NCBI RefSeq assembly: GCF_030268225.1
Contig: NZ_BSQG01000003.1
Location: 468,991 to 532,990, forward strand
Reading direction: 5' to 3'
DNA length: 64,000 nucleotides
DNA from: Nocardiopsis ansamitocini
GTDB lineage: Bacteria; Actinomycetota; Actinomycetes; Streptosporangiales; Streptosporangiaceae
Positions 32,943 to 40,899 of the stretch are shown in pieces; the first letter of the stretch is position 1, and each line of letters starts with the position of its first letter. The notes under the pieces are model-generated. The model was not told the origin of the DNA, ran no database searches, and worked only from the letters and a program-made list of their open reading frames with translations. Position numbers and translations under genes: made by a program.

Positions 32943-35252
32943 TCAACCGGCCCCGAAACACACGAAACCGCTGCCGGCCAGGTGCGCTGCGACCATCGCC
33001 GCCGGTGCGGCGCCCTCGCGCAGGCCCTCGTGAACGCGGCCCATCGCTCCGGCGACCTCACTGTCGCGTACCGGCAGCACACTGGCGATGACGGTGGCGC
33101 AGCCCCGGGCCAGCAGAGCAGCCGAGACCCCCAACGGGAGACCCGACGAGGCAGGGGCGCTGCGTCCCACCTCGCACGAGGAGAGCACGGTCAGCAGGGG
33201 AGGCCGGGGGAGCCGTTCGAGATCGTAGGCCAGCAGTGGGCCGTCCACCAAGGACAACCCCGCGCACATCGGCGGTTCGGAGGGGGCGAAGCCGTGTGTG
33301 CTCAAGTGGGCGAGATCGGCCCGGCCGAGCTCGTGCAGGACCCGTGAGGTCCTGGCCTCGTTCCCGGTCAGTACCCTGGCCCGTCGGTGCAGCCTGCGCA
33401 GTCCGCGGACCTCCGCCTCGGCCCCGTTCAACCCCGCGCCGGCCACGAGTAGGACCCGTCGAATGCGACGGGCGCGCTGTCTGTGGAAGCAGCGCGCCCA
33501 GGTGCGCGCCGACGGCACGACGCTGACCTGGCGGCCCCGCAGCGCGGGAAGCAACCCCCATGCCACGGCCTGGGTACGCGGCCCCGGCGCGATGACCAGT
33601 GGCCGGTCGCCGATCGCGTCAACCACCGGATCGATCAGCAGCGCCGAGAGATCCGCTGCCCGCTCATCGGTCAGCGCAGCTTCCGTGGGCCCGGGCGTCA
33701 CGGCATCGGTGCGAGCCGAATGGCTCAAGGACGCGGTGACCGCGTCGAGTGCGCCGGTCGACGACAGGGGATGAATGCGGACACACCCGTCGATCAGACT
33801 CAGTGCCACACGCTGTCCGGGCAGGTCGGGATAGCACACGAAAGCCCGGTTCCCCAGAACGGCGGCCAGCACCGTGAGGGTGCGCCGTCCCGGACGGCGC
33901 GCCCTGGCCGCTCTGCTGTGGCAGCCCGGATGCCACTGGGAGACCGTGAGCTCGCGTTCCAGACGGAGAAGTTCCTCCCGCGCCGGTTCCGATCCCGTCT
34001 CGGCGCGCGTACGTGCATTGCGGTAGCGGTCCAGCAGCGCCGCCCACTCACGGTCCCGGCAGCACCGCGCGGGCATCCCGACTTCTCTGGCCTGTTCCAC
34101 CCACCCCAGTGCGGCCCGGGCGTCACCGACGGAAACGGCAGCAGCGGCCCGCCCCAGAGCCTCGTCGCTCCACAGGCCCCAGGCATGTGCGGTGAGCTCC
34201 GTGTGCGCAGAAGGAACCGCCGACGGGGTACTCATCCCGTGGTCGCGCACGGAGTTGCCGTCGCCCGGTGTCGGCAGAGCGTGCGTGCGCGCGGGCCCGA
34301 CAAACCAGGGAGCCGGCTTTTCGGCTGCGGCGATCCGCTCTGCCTCGCGCGTCCACAGCGATCGCGGGCCGAACCGGGAACGCAGCCACTCGGCCGCCGG
34401 GCGCAGGCGTTCCCGATCGCCTCGGGCGGCGTGCAGTCTCATCGTCAGCAGGGCGGCGGTTGCGAGCTCCGCTCCGTGGGAGCGCCGCCAGGAGACAGGG
34501 CGCAGAAGGTCCGCCGCGGCGGACCACATGCCCGCGTCCGCCAGCGTGGTCGCGCGATCGACGGCCAGTGCCGTCGGCCTGGGCCCCGGGCCGAGCAGCG
34601 GCTCCGCGGCGGTGAACAGCTCCATGGCCTGGGCGGTGTCGTTTCGAGCCGCGGCCAGACATCCCAGGTTCTGGGTCACCGAGCCCCGAAGACGGTCCAG
34701 GCCGTGACCTTCGGCCATCGCCAGGGCCCAGGACAGGTCCTCTTCGGCCGCGGCCAGCCGGCCCGAGTGGACCTGGGCAATACCGCGATTGCACAGTAAC
34801 CCCGGTAGTAATCGGGGGTCCCAGCCGTTCCCGACAGCGTCCAGTGCATCGGAAAAGAAGGCCACCGCCCGGTCGAACCGGCCTTGTTGGCACGCGGCAA
34901 CACCCGCATTGAGCAGGCGCAGTGCGGTGGTCATGGGCGTCGGCGCGGTGGTCGGTCGAGCCGTCGGCGCCAGGCCGCGCCGGGCCAGCAGGCCGGTTTC
35001 GGAGGATCGGGACAGCGCGGCCGCCCGGTGGAGCGCTGCCTCTTCCGCGACCCGTGCCGCGGCGCGCAACCGGCGTGTCGCCTCGGTCGAACGGCCCAAC
35101 TCGTAGGCGGCCAGGCCGCTGACCCGTAGAGCGGCGGCACGGGCCGCCGGGCTCGGGGCCTCGCCGAGTACGCGGGCGGCGTGACGTTCCGCAGCCTCGG
35201 GATCGCGTGCCACGAGGGTGATGGACAGGTCCGTACTACGCCCGATCGCCAT
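32943..35252 (-). CDS. TPR-CHAT caspase-like protease
   Basis: A 769-residue protein: an N-terminal helical-repeat (TPR-like) region of about 450 residues (RVSGLAAYELGRSTEATRRL, LLCNRGIAQVHSGRLAAAEE, QNLGCLAAARNDTAQAMELF) and a C-terminal CHAT domain. CHAT is a caspase/separase-fold cysteine peptidase; the catalytic dyad is visible as His653 in AHLSTHGFAP and Cys693 in TVLSSCEVGRSAP, 40 residues apart as expected, so it is probably active. It is the last gene of a cassette with a small protein and an ECF sigma factor. I start at the ATG at 35252 (GAGG upstream); the frame is open to 35321. The substrate is unknown. Confidence 0.9.
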   Translation of the reverse strand: MAIGRSTDLSITLVARDPEAAERHAARVLGEAPSPAARAAALRVSGLAAYELGRSTEATRRLRAAARVAEEAALHRAAALSRSSETGLLARRGLAPTARPTTAPTPMTTALRLLNAGVAACQQGRFDRAVAFFSDALDAVGNGWDPRLLPGLLCNRGIAQVHSGRLAAAEEDLSWALAMAEGHGLDRLRGSVTQNLGCLAAARNDTAQAMELFTAAEPLLGPGPRPTALAVDRATTLADAGMWSAAADLLRPVSWRRSHGAELATAALLTMRLHAARGDRERLRPAAEWLRSRFGPRSLWTREAERIAAAEKPAPWFVGPARTHALPTPGDGNSVRDHGMSTPSAVPSAHTELTAHAWGLWSDEALGRAAAAVSVGDARAALGWVEQAREVGMPARCCRDREWAALLDRYRNARTRAETGSEPAREELLRLERELTVSQWHPGCHSRAARARRPGRRTLTVLAAVLGNRAFVCYPDLPGQRVALSLIDGCVRIHPLSSTGALDAVTASLSHSARTDAVTPGPTEAALTDERAADLSALLIDPVVDAIGDRPLVIAPGPRTQAVAWGLLPALRGRQVSVVPSARTWARCFHRQRARRIRRVLLVAGAGLNGAEAEVRGLRRLHRRARVLTGNEARTSRVLHELGRADLAHLSTHGFAPSEPPMCAGLSLVDGPLLAYDLERLPRPPLLTVLSSCEVGRSAPASSGLPLGVSAALLARGCATVIASVLPVRDSEVAGAMGRVHEGLREGAAPAAMVAAHLAGSGFVCFGAG

Positions 35253-35429
35253 ACGCTTCGCCTCTTCGTCGCAGGGCACCGACTTGTCGGCAACGGTCAC
35301 AACCGCCTGCTCTCGGCGCAAGCGGGGGCCATTGCGTCACTCTCAGTGATAGCAGGGGCAAAGGTGCGACGCCGACCATTCCCCGAAACGGGAAGAACCG
35401 TGGCCCCGTGGTGACATCGGGCTATCTCC

Positions 35430-35882
35430 TCAGAGCAGCGTCCACGGCAGGATCATCGGCTGTGCGGTCCCGGTTTGCGGAGTGCAGACCAGACTGACGG
35501 GCCCCGGGCCGGGGACCCGCAGGACGAAGGCGCCATCGGGGCCAATCGCATGCTCGGTCCGGAGGTCGGCCCAGCGCAACTCCACCGTGGCCCGGCCGGC
35601 CGGATCCAGTTGTCCGCTGAGGTCATGCCCCTCGCCGCGGACCTCCACCAGGATCCGCAGCAGCAGGCCGGGCACGCCGAACGACAACATGCGAGGCCCA
35701 GCCGTCCGGCCGATCGGGTGGCGCAGACCGTTCGGCGGGTTCTCCGCGGAATCGCTGATGAGTTCGGCGACCCGGATTCCGGGGCGGCGCATTCGGTAGG
35801 CCGCGCGAGCAGCCGCCAGGACTCGCTCGGGGGGACGTTCCCAGGCACGCTCCGGCACGTCGTCTCTTCCCGAGGGGCTCAT
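35430..35882 (-). CDS. Small partner protein of the ECF sigma/CHAT cassette
   Basis: A 150-residue protein. The N-terminal helix PERVLAAARAAYRMRRPGIR and AELISDSAENPP are characteristic of uncharacterised proteins encoded directly after ECF sigma factors in many actinobacteria. The C-terminal half is beta-rich (SFGVPGLLLRILVEVRGEGH, GQLDPAGRATVELRWADLR, FVLRVPGPGPVSLVCTPQTG), similar to a carboxypeptidase-regulatory-like or Ig-like sandwich. Its ATG overlaps the sigma factor stop (ATGA), so expression is coupled. A role as a modulator linking the sigma factor to the protease is an inference from position. About 180 bases separate it from the CHAT gene. Confidence 0.8.
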   Translation of the reverse strand: MSPSGRDDVPERAWERPPERVLAAARAAYRMRRPGIRVAELISDSAENPPNGLRHPIGRTAGPRMLSFGVPGLLLRILVEVRGEGHDLSGQLDPAGRATVELRWADLRTEHAIGPDGAFVLRVPGPGPVSLVCTPQTGTAQPMILPWTLL

Positions 35883-36451
35883 CCCTGTTCCTCTTCTGCC
35901 AACAGCCGCAGCAGCCTGCGTCGTGCCCGACGGCGAATTCGGGTGACATCGCCCTCAGCGATCCCCGTTCGGCGCGCCACCTCGGCCGCGGCCAGTCCCG
36001 GGTCGCGCGCGTCGAGCCGGGCTACGTAGCGATCGGGTGGACGGAGACGCTCCAGCGCGGCACGGACCCGATCGGCGCCCTCTTCCAACAGGTGGATCGT
36101 CTCGGGGGAGCGGTGATCGGCCACCTCCAGGTCCTGGGGGGCAAACGGTCGGCTCTGAGTAGATCTTTGCAGGTGACGCAAGCATTCGTTGCGAGTCACC
36201 ACTCGAAGCCAGGCCCCGACCCGGTGGGGCTCGCGCAGCCGGTCCAGATTCTCCGCCAAATTACACAGCACAGTTTGGGTTATGTCCTGTGCATCGTGGA
36301 AGGAGAGGGGATGCGTTCGGACGATCATCCAGACCAGTCCTGAGAAACGGTCGAGGAGGGCGCTCCATGCATCCTCGTCGTTGTCGTCCGCGGCGCGCCG
36401 GACCAGTTCTCCGACCTCAGTGGCCTCGTGGGTCTGGTCACCCACCGGCAC
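35879..36451 (-). CDS. ECF-type RNA polymerase sigma factor
   Basis: A 190-residue group 4 sigma factor. Region 2 is AWSALLDRFSGLVWMIVRTH, then DAQDITQTVLCNLAENLDRL and VGAWLRVVTRNECLRHLQRS; region 4 is ALERLRPPDRYVARLDARDP with the HTH VARRTGIAEGDVTRIRRRAR. A linker with APQDLEVADHRSPE separates them. There is no recognisable anti-sigma gene beside it; the overlapping small protein and the CHAT protease are its constant neighbours here, so it may control or be controlled by them. The start among three closely spaced codons (36493 TTG, 36451 GTG, 36445 GTG) is uncertain. Confidence 0.9.
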   Translation of the reverse strand: MPVGDQTHEATEVGELVRRAADDNDEDAWSALLDRFSGLVWMIVRTHPLSFHDAQDITQTVLCNLAENLDRLREPHRVGAWLRVVTRNECLRHLQRSTQSRPFAPQDLEVADHRSPETIHLLEEGADRVRAALERLRPPDRYVARLDARDPGLAAAEVARRTGIAEGDVTRIRRRARRRLLRLLAEEEQG

Positions 36452-36664
36452 CCCCAGTAAAATCGCACATCCGGTCACGCCTTGAGACAACACGCTAACC
36501 GCCGGATGCGCTTGATGCTGGGCGGTCCGTTATTTCTGACGTCAACGGACCTGGTGCCGCTGATGCACATGGGGCACAATAGGACGAGGAGAAGACCCAA
36601 CGGACATCTCCTCTGGAGAGTACGAGAGCGTCGGGGAAGCGCACTCGTCGTATCAGGAGGTTCG

Positions 36665-37159
36665 GTGTCCGCACGTGGCGTCTTGTACGTTCACTCCGCG
36701 CCTGCGGCGCTGTGCCCACACGTTGAGTGGGCGGTCGCGGGTGTTGTTGGCGTACCTGTAAAACTTGACTGGGAGTCGCAACCAGCGGCCCCGGGAACCT
36801 ACCGTGCCGAGCTCAACTGGCAGGGGGCCCCAGGGACCTCGGGGGCAGTCGCCTCAGCCCTGAAGGGCTGGCAGCGTCTGCGCTATGAGATCACCGAGGA
36901 GGCCACCCCCGGTTGTGACGGGGTGCGCTACAGCTGTACTCCCACACTCGGGTTCTTCTGCGCCGTGACCAGTGCCTCCGGTGAGGTAATGGTTTCCGAA
37001 GCGCGGTTGCGCAACGCCATGGAGCGTTCGATCGCCCAAGATCTCGACCTCGTTGAGGAATTGGACAAGCTGACCGGGCGTGCCTGGGACGAGGAGCTGG
37101 AACCTTTCCGCTATGCGGGTGACGGCGCCCCCGTTCGCTGGTTGCACGCGGCAGGGTAA
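36665..37159 (+). CDS. DUF3145 family protein
   Basis: A 164-residue actinobacterial protein. It begins VSARGVLYVHSAPAALCPHV and contains TYRAELNWQGAPGTSGAVAS, LKGWQRLRYEITEEA and ELEPFRYAGDGAPVRWLH, all diagnostic of DUF3145. Length matches the family. Its function is unknown. GGAGG lies 5 bases before the GTG at 36665; the open frame continues upstream without similarity. It converges on the DUF1707 pair with only 8 bases between stops. Confidence 0.93.
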   Translation: MSARGVLYVHSAPAALCPHVEWAVAGVVGVPVKLDWESQPAAPGTYRAELNWQGAPGTSGAVASALKGWQRLRYEITEEATPGCDGVRYSCTPTLGFFCAVTSASGEVMVSEARLRNAMERSIAQDLDLVEELDKLTGRAWDEELEPFRYAGDGAPVRWLHAAG

Positions 37160-37167
37160 TCCCTGCC

Positions 37168-37686
37168 TCAACCAGCCGGTCCCGGACCGCCGTCGATATC
37201 GCGGCGCCGGTCCGGGTCGATCTGGTGACGTCCGAGGTCGCCGTTGCGCGGGCGTTTTTTCTCGTAGTCGCCGCTCAGTGCACCTGCGGCGGTGAAGACG
37301 AACATGAAACCGATCGGCCATGCCGGCCAGAACGGCTGAAGGCTGCCCGACAGCAGGCTGGTGACCGTCCAGATCCCGGTCAGGATGACCGCGATCGCGG
37401 CCAATCCGCGCCACGGTTCTAGCCGTTCGCGCCAGCGTCCCTCGCCGTTTTGCCCACCACCGGGAACCGGGGCCTCCGCCGGCGGCGGAGCAGTTTCGGG
37501 GAGGTCCGCGGTCAGTTCGGCCAGTTCCCCCAACGTCTTGGCGCGCATGGTTGCGCTCAGCCGGTCGTCGTACTCGGTCAGGTCCAGGCGCCCCTCGGAC
37601 AGTGCTCCGGCAAGCCGCTCGGCGATGGCGTCGCGATCGGCGTCGGATGCGCGCATCCGCTTGACGGGCAGGCGTTCTTCGTCCAT
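37168..37686 (-). CDS. DUF1707 membrane protein, copy 1
   Basis: A 172-residue protein starting MDEERLPVKRMRASDADRDA and LSEGRLDLTEYDDRLSATMR: the DUF1707 domain of about 55 residues, common in actinobacteria and thought to bind protein or DNA. A disordered Pro-rich linker follows, then two transmembrane helices (LAAIAVILTGIWTVTSLLSG and WPIGFMFVFTAAGALSGDYE). Starts with a strong GGGGG-type ribosome-binding site. It lies 47 bases after its paralogue and is probably co-transcribed. Function unknown. Confidence 0.9.
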   Translation of the reverse strand: MDEERLPVKRMRASDADRDAIAERLAGALSEGRLDLTEYDDRLSATMRAKTLGELAELTADLPETAPPPAEAPVPGGGQNGEGRWRERLEPWRGLAAIAVILTGIWTVTSLLSGSLQPFWPAWPIGFMFVFTAAGALSGDYEKKRPRNGDLGRHQIDPDRRRDIDGGPGPAG

Positions 37687-37733
37687 TCCCGCCCCCTTTC
37701 CGTCCTGTAAACCAGGGTATGCGCTCGCCGGGT

Positions 37734-38201
37734 TCAATGGGGGGAGCCGGAAGCGTCATCGGGCCACACCACCGCAGCCACCAGGATCGCGGCCCAAATA
37801 CCGAGCGGGACCAGCGGCCAGAAGGGCAGTAGTTCACCGCCGACCACACTGGTCACGCCCCAGATGGTGCCCATGATGATCGCTGCGCCCAGCCACCAGC
37901 GCCACTCGTCGACCCAGTTCTTCCAGGCAGAGTTGAGGACCGGTTCCCGGTGGCCGGCGTCGACAAGTGCGCGGTGGGTCGGACCGGTGGGGGCAGGCGG
38001 AGCGGGCCGGGGAAGATCGGCGGTCAGCGGCCCCAGGTCCCCCATGAACACCGCCGTCATGGCCAGGGACAATCGACGGTCGTATTCGGTCAGGTCCAGG
38101 CGTCCCTCGGTCAGGGCTACCGCGAGACGCTCGGCCACGAGGTCGCGGTCGGTGTCCGAAGCGCGCATGCGTTTTGGGGGCACGCGTTCTTCGTCGTCCA
38201 C
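37734..38201 (-). CDS. DUF1707 membrane protein, copy 2
   Basis: A 155-residue paralogue of the next gene: VDDEERVPPKRMRASDTDRD and LTEGRLDLTEYDRRLSLAMT correspond almost residue for residue, whereas linker and membrane part (WWLGAAIIMGTIWGVTSVVG, WPLVPLGIWAAILVAAVVWP) have diverged. This is a tandem duplication. The GTG at 38201 is chosen because the paralogue starts at the same position and GGGGGTGGGG lies upstream. Confidence 0.88.
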   Translation of the reverse strand: MDDEERVPPKRMRASDTDRDLVAERLAVALTEGRLDLTEYDRRLSLAMTAVFMGDLGPLTADLPRPAPPAPTGPTHRALVDAGHREPVLNSAWKNWVDEWRWWLGAAIIMGTIWGVTSVVGGELLPFWPLVPLGIWAAILVAAVVWPDDASGSPH

Positions 38202-38713
38202 ATCCCCACCCCCTTCGCACACCCGATGGGGAGTCCCAGGATACGACGGAGGGCCCCGCGGGACAGCAGGCCCCGAAGCCAGGTCATCCTGCCTTTCGGG
38301 TACCGCCCCGCAGTTCCGGGCTGTCGCTGTTCTCCCGTTCGGGCGTCCCGGGCGGGGACGGATCGGCCGCGGTCCGGACGGTGTGCGATGAGCGGTACCA
38401 GTACGCCACCGTGGCGGTCGGCCGCGCCGATCAGTCCGGCGTGCTCGAAGGAGCCGGTGCAGCCGAACCGTGCTCCGGCGAGTGTGCGCACCGCGCCGCC
38501 TGCCTCGGCCGGCACCAGTTCGGGGCCGTCCGCGGCCAACGCGCGCTGCATGTCCCGGCAGACCTGTTCGATACGCGGATTGCGGCGGGAGACCGCGAAC
38601 TTGGCCACCCCGTGTTCGAGAACGACCTCCTTTGATCGCGATGGGGACGCGGAGGCTTGGCAGGCCGTCGTGACGACGACGGTCGGTCCTGTCGGATGCT
38701 GATGAACGGGCAC
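38117..38713 (-). CDS. Hypothetical protein upstream of the DUF1707 pair
   Basis: A possible 198-residue protein I do not recognise. It starts with GTG (VPVHQHPTGPTVVVTTACQA) behind GGAAAGGG and has GC-rich third positions over its first two thirds, including RNPRIEQVCRDMQRALAADG and FGCTGSFEHAGLIGAADRHG. The last 85 bases overlap the DUF1707 copy 2 start in another frame, which is unusual, so either the C-terminus is wrong (a frameshift) or the ORF is spurious. No membrane segment. Confidence 0.4.
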   Translation of the reverse strand: MPVHQHPTGPTVVVTTACQASASPSRSKEVVLEHGVAKFAVSRRNPRIEQVCRDMQRALAADGPELVPAEAGGAVRTLAGARFGCTGSFEHAGLIGAADRHGGVLVPLIAHRPDRGRSVPARDARTGEQRQPGTAGRYPKGRMTWLRGLLSRGALRRILGLPIGCAKGVGMWTTKNACPQNACALRTPTATSWPSVSR

Positions 38714-39457
38714 CGGTGCACCCTTTCCGTCGAACGGTAGGTGCTAATTGCGTGGATCCGGTTCCTGAAGAGCCGGTTGGGTGCAATGGTCCTGGCTTTT
38801 TCGTGAGCCTGTTGGACTTATCGCCGGTGTATGGAGTAGTGGCCGATTTTGGATTCCAGGACAACCGAAAGGAGGGGGCGGGCATGGTTTCGGCAATTTT
38901 GGAGGGAAGCGTTTTCCAATTCTTGTTTTTCTGGCGAATCCCTTGTGACCTGGGCTATCGTGTCTACTGGTGCCCTAACTAGGTACTTTTGGGGCGGTGG
39001 GCAATCGCGGCGCGGCGAATACCCGCCGCCTCGAAAAGTCGCTCGTGGTGAATTGTGGGAAAAAGTCTGGCAATTTGAGATCTGCGGTTGCGTAAGGCGA
39101 CTTTTCGCGTGGCCCGTATTTTTGGTGGGTCACGGAGCGAGAAAGGGGGCGCCTGAATTTATCCTGGTTCCGACAGTGACAGGAAACTGCACGGTCGACC
39201 GTTGCGGGCATGGTCCGCGTGAGTGTCTCGCGGCCTGCTTCCCCGTGGCCGCGGCTCGGTGCGAGCAAGGACTGCCCGATGGCGCCGTCACCGCTTGCCG
39301 GTTTCCATCGGTGGACACCGGCATCCTCGGTTCTTGGAGTGCGGGCGCGGTGAGACAGAACCAGCAGGTGGTGAGCAGTGCGTAACGGCCCGTCCGCCCG
39401 GAAGGCGGCACCGGGGGAGAAAGCCGAATCACGGCGAACCGGACCACCGGCGCGCAG
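38714..39457. other. Gene-poor, AT-richer stretch with one possible small ORF
   Basis: About 740 bases with clearly lower GC than the rest, T-rich runs and non-biased codons in every frame. No convincing gene longer than 100 codons. It includes a 12-bp palindrome ACGGTCGACCGT at 39191-39202 and a 32-codon ORF (38884-38982). It could be degraded horizontally acquired DNA or a long regulatory region. Confidence 0.5.
38884..38982 (+). CDS. Possible 32-residue small protein in the AT-richer stretch
   Basis: An ATG with an ideal ribosome-binding site (AAAGGAGG, 7 bases upstream) opens a 32-codon frame: MVSAILEGSVFQFLFFWRIP, then CDLGYRVYWCPN and a stop. It is hydrophobic and aromatic, with two cysteines. 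Codon usage is not GC-biased, so the gene is either foreign or not a gene. Small toxin, leader or precursor peptide are all possible; nothing near it encodes a modifying enzyme. Confidence 0.25.
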   Translation: MVSAILEGSVFQFLFFWRIPCDLGYRVYWCPN

Positions 39458-40090
39458 TCAGTAGGAGACCCCGACCTGGTCGAGGAATTTTTCCAGCCCG
39501 GCCCCGTCGGTGTAATGGTGCGCGACAATCCCCAGTTCGGCGGCCGCACGGACGTTCTCCTCCCGGTCGTCGATGAAGGCCGTTTCCTGTGGGCTTGAGC
39601 CGAGCGCGTCCAGTGCGTGCTGGTAGATCGCCGGATCGGGTTTGCATACGCCGATGTCACAGCTGAAGAAGACCGCGTCGAAGCCGGACAGTACGGGAGA
39701 GTCGCGCAGCGCGCCGGCAAAACCGAGGGCTGCGTTGGAGAGAAGGGCGAGGCGGGTCGACCCCGCGGCCAGGCGGTCGATCAGCGCGATGGTGGAAGGC
39801 TCGGGATGCAGCCAACTGGTGAGGTCCGCACGCCATAGGGCCTGAAGCGTCGCCAGATCCCAGTCGGCGCCGGTATGCCGGGCGACGCGGTTCCAGTACT
39901 CGTGGCCGCTCAAGCCGGCATCGTAGTCGAGTCGTTCTGCCCAGTACGCAGCCCAGAACCCGACCGGGGGTACGCCGCTCAGCTCCTCCATCCGGGCGAG
40001 GTCCGCCGCGGGCTGCGGAGTGCAGATGACGTTGCCGTAGTCGAAAACCACGGTCGTGATGGGTGATGGCGCCGTCACGTTATCCCTCAC
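39458..40090 (-). CDS. HAD-superfamily phosphatase (subfamily IA)
   Basis: A 210-residue hydrolase. HAD motifs: nucleophile in VVFDYGNVICTP (the usual second Asp is Gly-Asn, typical of subfamily IA variants), LALLSNAALGF (motif II Ser/Asn), CKPDPAIYQHAL (Lys, motif III) and FIDDREENVRAA (motif IV). Substrate unknown; relatives include phosphoglycolate- and epoxide hydrolase-like phosphatases. The GTG at 40090 (MRDNVTAPSPI when initiated) lies directly downstream of a palindromic operator-like sequence, so it is probably regulated. An internal GTG five codons in is an alternative start. Confidence 0.88.
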   Translation of the reverse strand: MRDNVTAPSPITTVVFDYGNVICTPQPAADLARMEELSGVPPVGFWAAYWAERLDYDAGLSGHEYWNRVARHTGADWDLATLQALWRADLTSWLHPEPSTIALIDRLAAGSTRLALLSNAALGFAGALRDSPVLSGFDAVFFSCDIGVCKPDPAIYQHALDALGSSPQETAFIDDREENVRAAAELGIVAHHYTDGAGLEKFLDQVGVSY

Positions 40091-40099
40091 TTTTTGAAT

Positions 40100-40122
40100 G
40101 TTTGAATTGAGTCAATCCAAAC
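40100..40122. promoter_or_regulatory. Operator-like 23-bp interrupted palindrome before the HAD gene
   Basis: GTTTGAATTGA, a central G, then TCAATCCAAAC: two 11-bp half-sites matching at 10 positions (GTTTGRATTGA). It is AT-rich in a GC-rich genome and ends 10 bases upstream of the minus-strand GTG at 40090. No cognate regulator is encoded next to it. Confidence 0.6.
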
Positions 40123-40162
40123 ATAATTTGTGTGAGATTCCGATTGTGGTGGCACGCGGCAT

Positions 40163-40195
40163 CCGCGAGTCCCCTTGTGAACGGGGGACTCGCGG
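40163..40195. terminator. Hairpin between PEBP and HAD genes
   Basis: Perfect 12-bp arms CCGCGAGTCCCC (40163-40174) and GGGGACTCGCGG (40184-40195), 9-nt loop. Both flanking genes are on the minus strand, so it ends the PEBP transcript before the HAD promoter. Confidence 0.75.
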
Positions 40196-40207
40196 CGGAG
40201 GACGCCG

Positions 40208-40744
40208 TCAGTCCTGGGTGTAGACCGGCGTGATCGTCGCCCGGGCCAGGGTGTGGAAGAACAGGTTGAACCCGAGGAAAGCCGGGCTCGCCTGGTCGTC
40301 GATGCCGAGGCTTTCCACATCGAGGGCGTGCACCACGAAGAAGTAGCGGTGCGGGCCGTGGCCGGCAGGAGGCGCGGCCCCGACGTAGTGCTTGCCGCCG
40401 GCGTCGTTGCGCAGGGTCACGGCCTTGGCAGGCAGGCCCGCGCCTCCCTCGTTGCCCGCGCCGGCCGGCAGCCGGGTGGTCGACGCCGGGATGTCCAGGA
40501 CCGCCCAGTGCCAGAAGCCGCTGGCGGTAGGCGCGTCGGGATCGAAGCAGGTCACCGCGAAGCTCTTGGTTCCCTCGGGGAAACCGCTCCACTCCAGTTG
40601 GGGCGAGATGTCTTCCCCGCCTGCGCCCATCATTCCGCTGACCTGTGGTTTCGCAAGGGGCTTGCCATCGACTACGTCATCACTGGTGACGGTGAAATCC
40701 GCAACGTCGGGCAGGAAGTCATACGGAGACGGCGGTCGGGTCAT
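40208..40744 (-). CDS. PEBP family (YbhB/YbcL, Raf kinase inhibitor-like) protein
   Basis: A 178-residue phosphatidylethanolamine-binding-protein fold. The ligand pocket is visible as [20 protein letters not shown] (DPDxP ... HW) and [19 protein letters not shown]. Bacterial members are small cytoplasmic proteins of poorly known function, some inhibiting proteases. [17 protein letters not shown] is another family segment. The gene is monocistronic, with the hairpin following it. Confidence 0.93.
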   Translation of the reverse strand: MTRPPSPYDFLPDVADFTVTSDDVVDGKPLAKPQVSGMMGAGGEDISPQLEWSGFPEGTKSFAVTCFDPDAPTASGFWHWAVLDIPASTTRLPAGAGNEGGAGLPAKAVTLRNDAGGKHYVGAAPPAGHGPHRYFFVVHALDVESLGIDDQASPAFLGFNLFFHTLARATITPVYTQD

Positions 40745-40899
40745 GAAAGCCTCCCGGTTGGGTCAGGATTGGTGCTTCGCCTCTCCTACCCAGGTAAAGG
40801 TGCCGGAACCGCGCGCCCGAAACGCGCTCCGTATCCGACTGATTACGAGGATTCACTGTGGCGTGTGGACGTCGCGAGCCGTAGTCGGGGAGGGACCGC

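Noticed and set aside
36482-36664. Extending the DUF3145 gene to the upstream start in frame
   Set aside because: The added 61 residues are unlike the family, and GGAGG stands 5 bases before the GTG at 36665.
39191-39202. 12-bp palindrome ACGGTCGACCGT as an operator
   Set aside because: It is short, lies far from a gene start and contains the common GTCGAC core; I see no supporting context.
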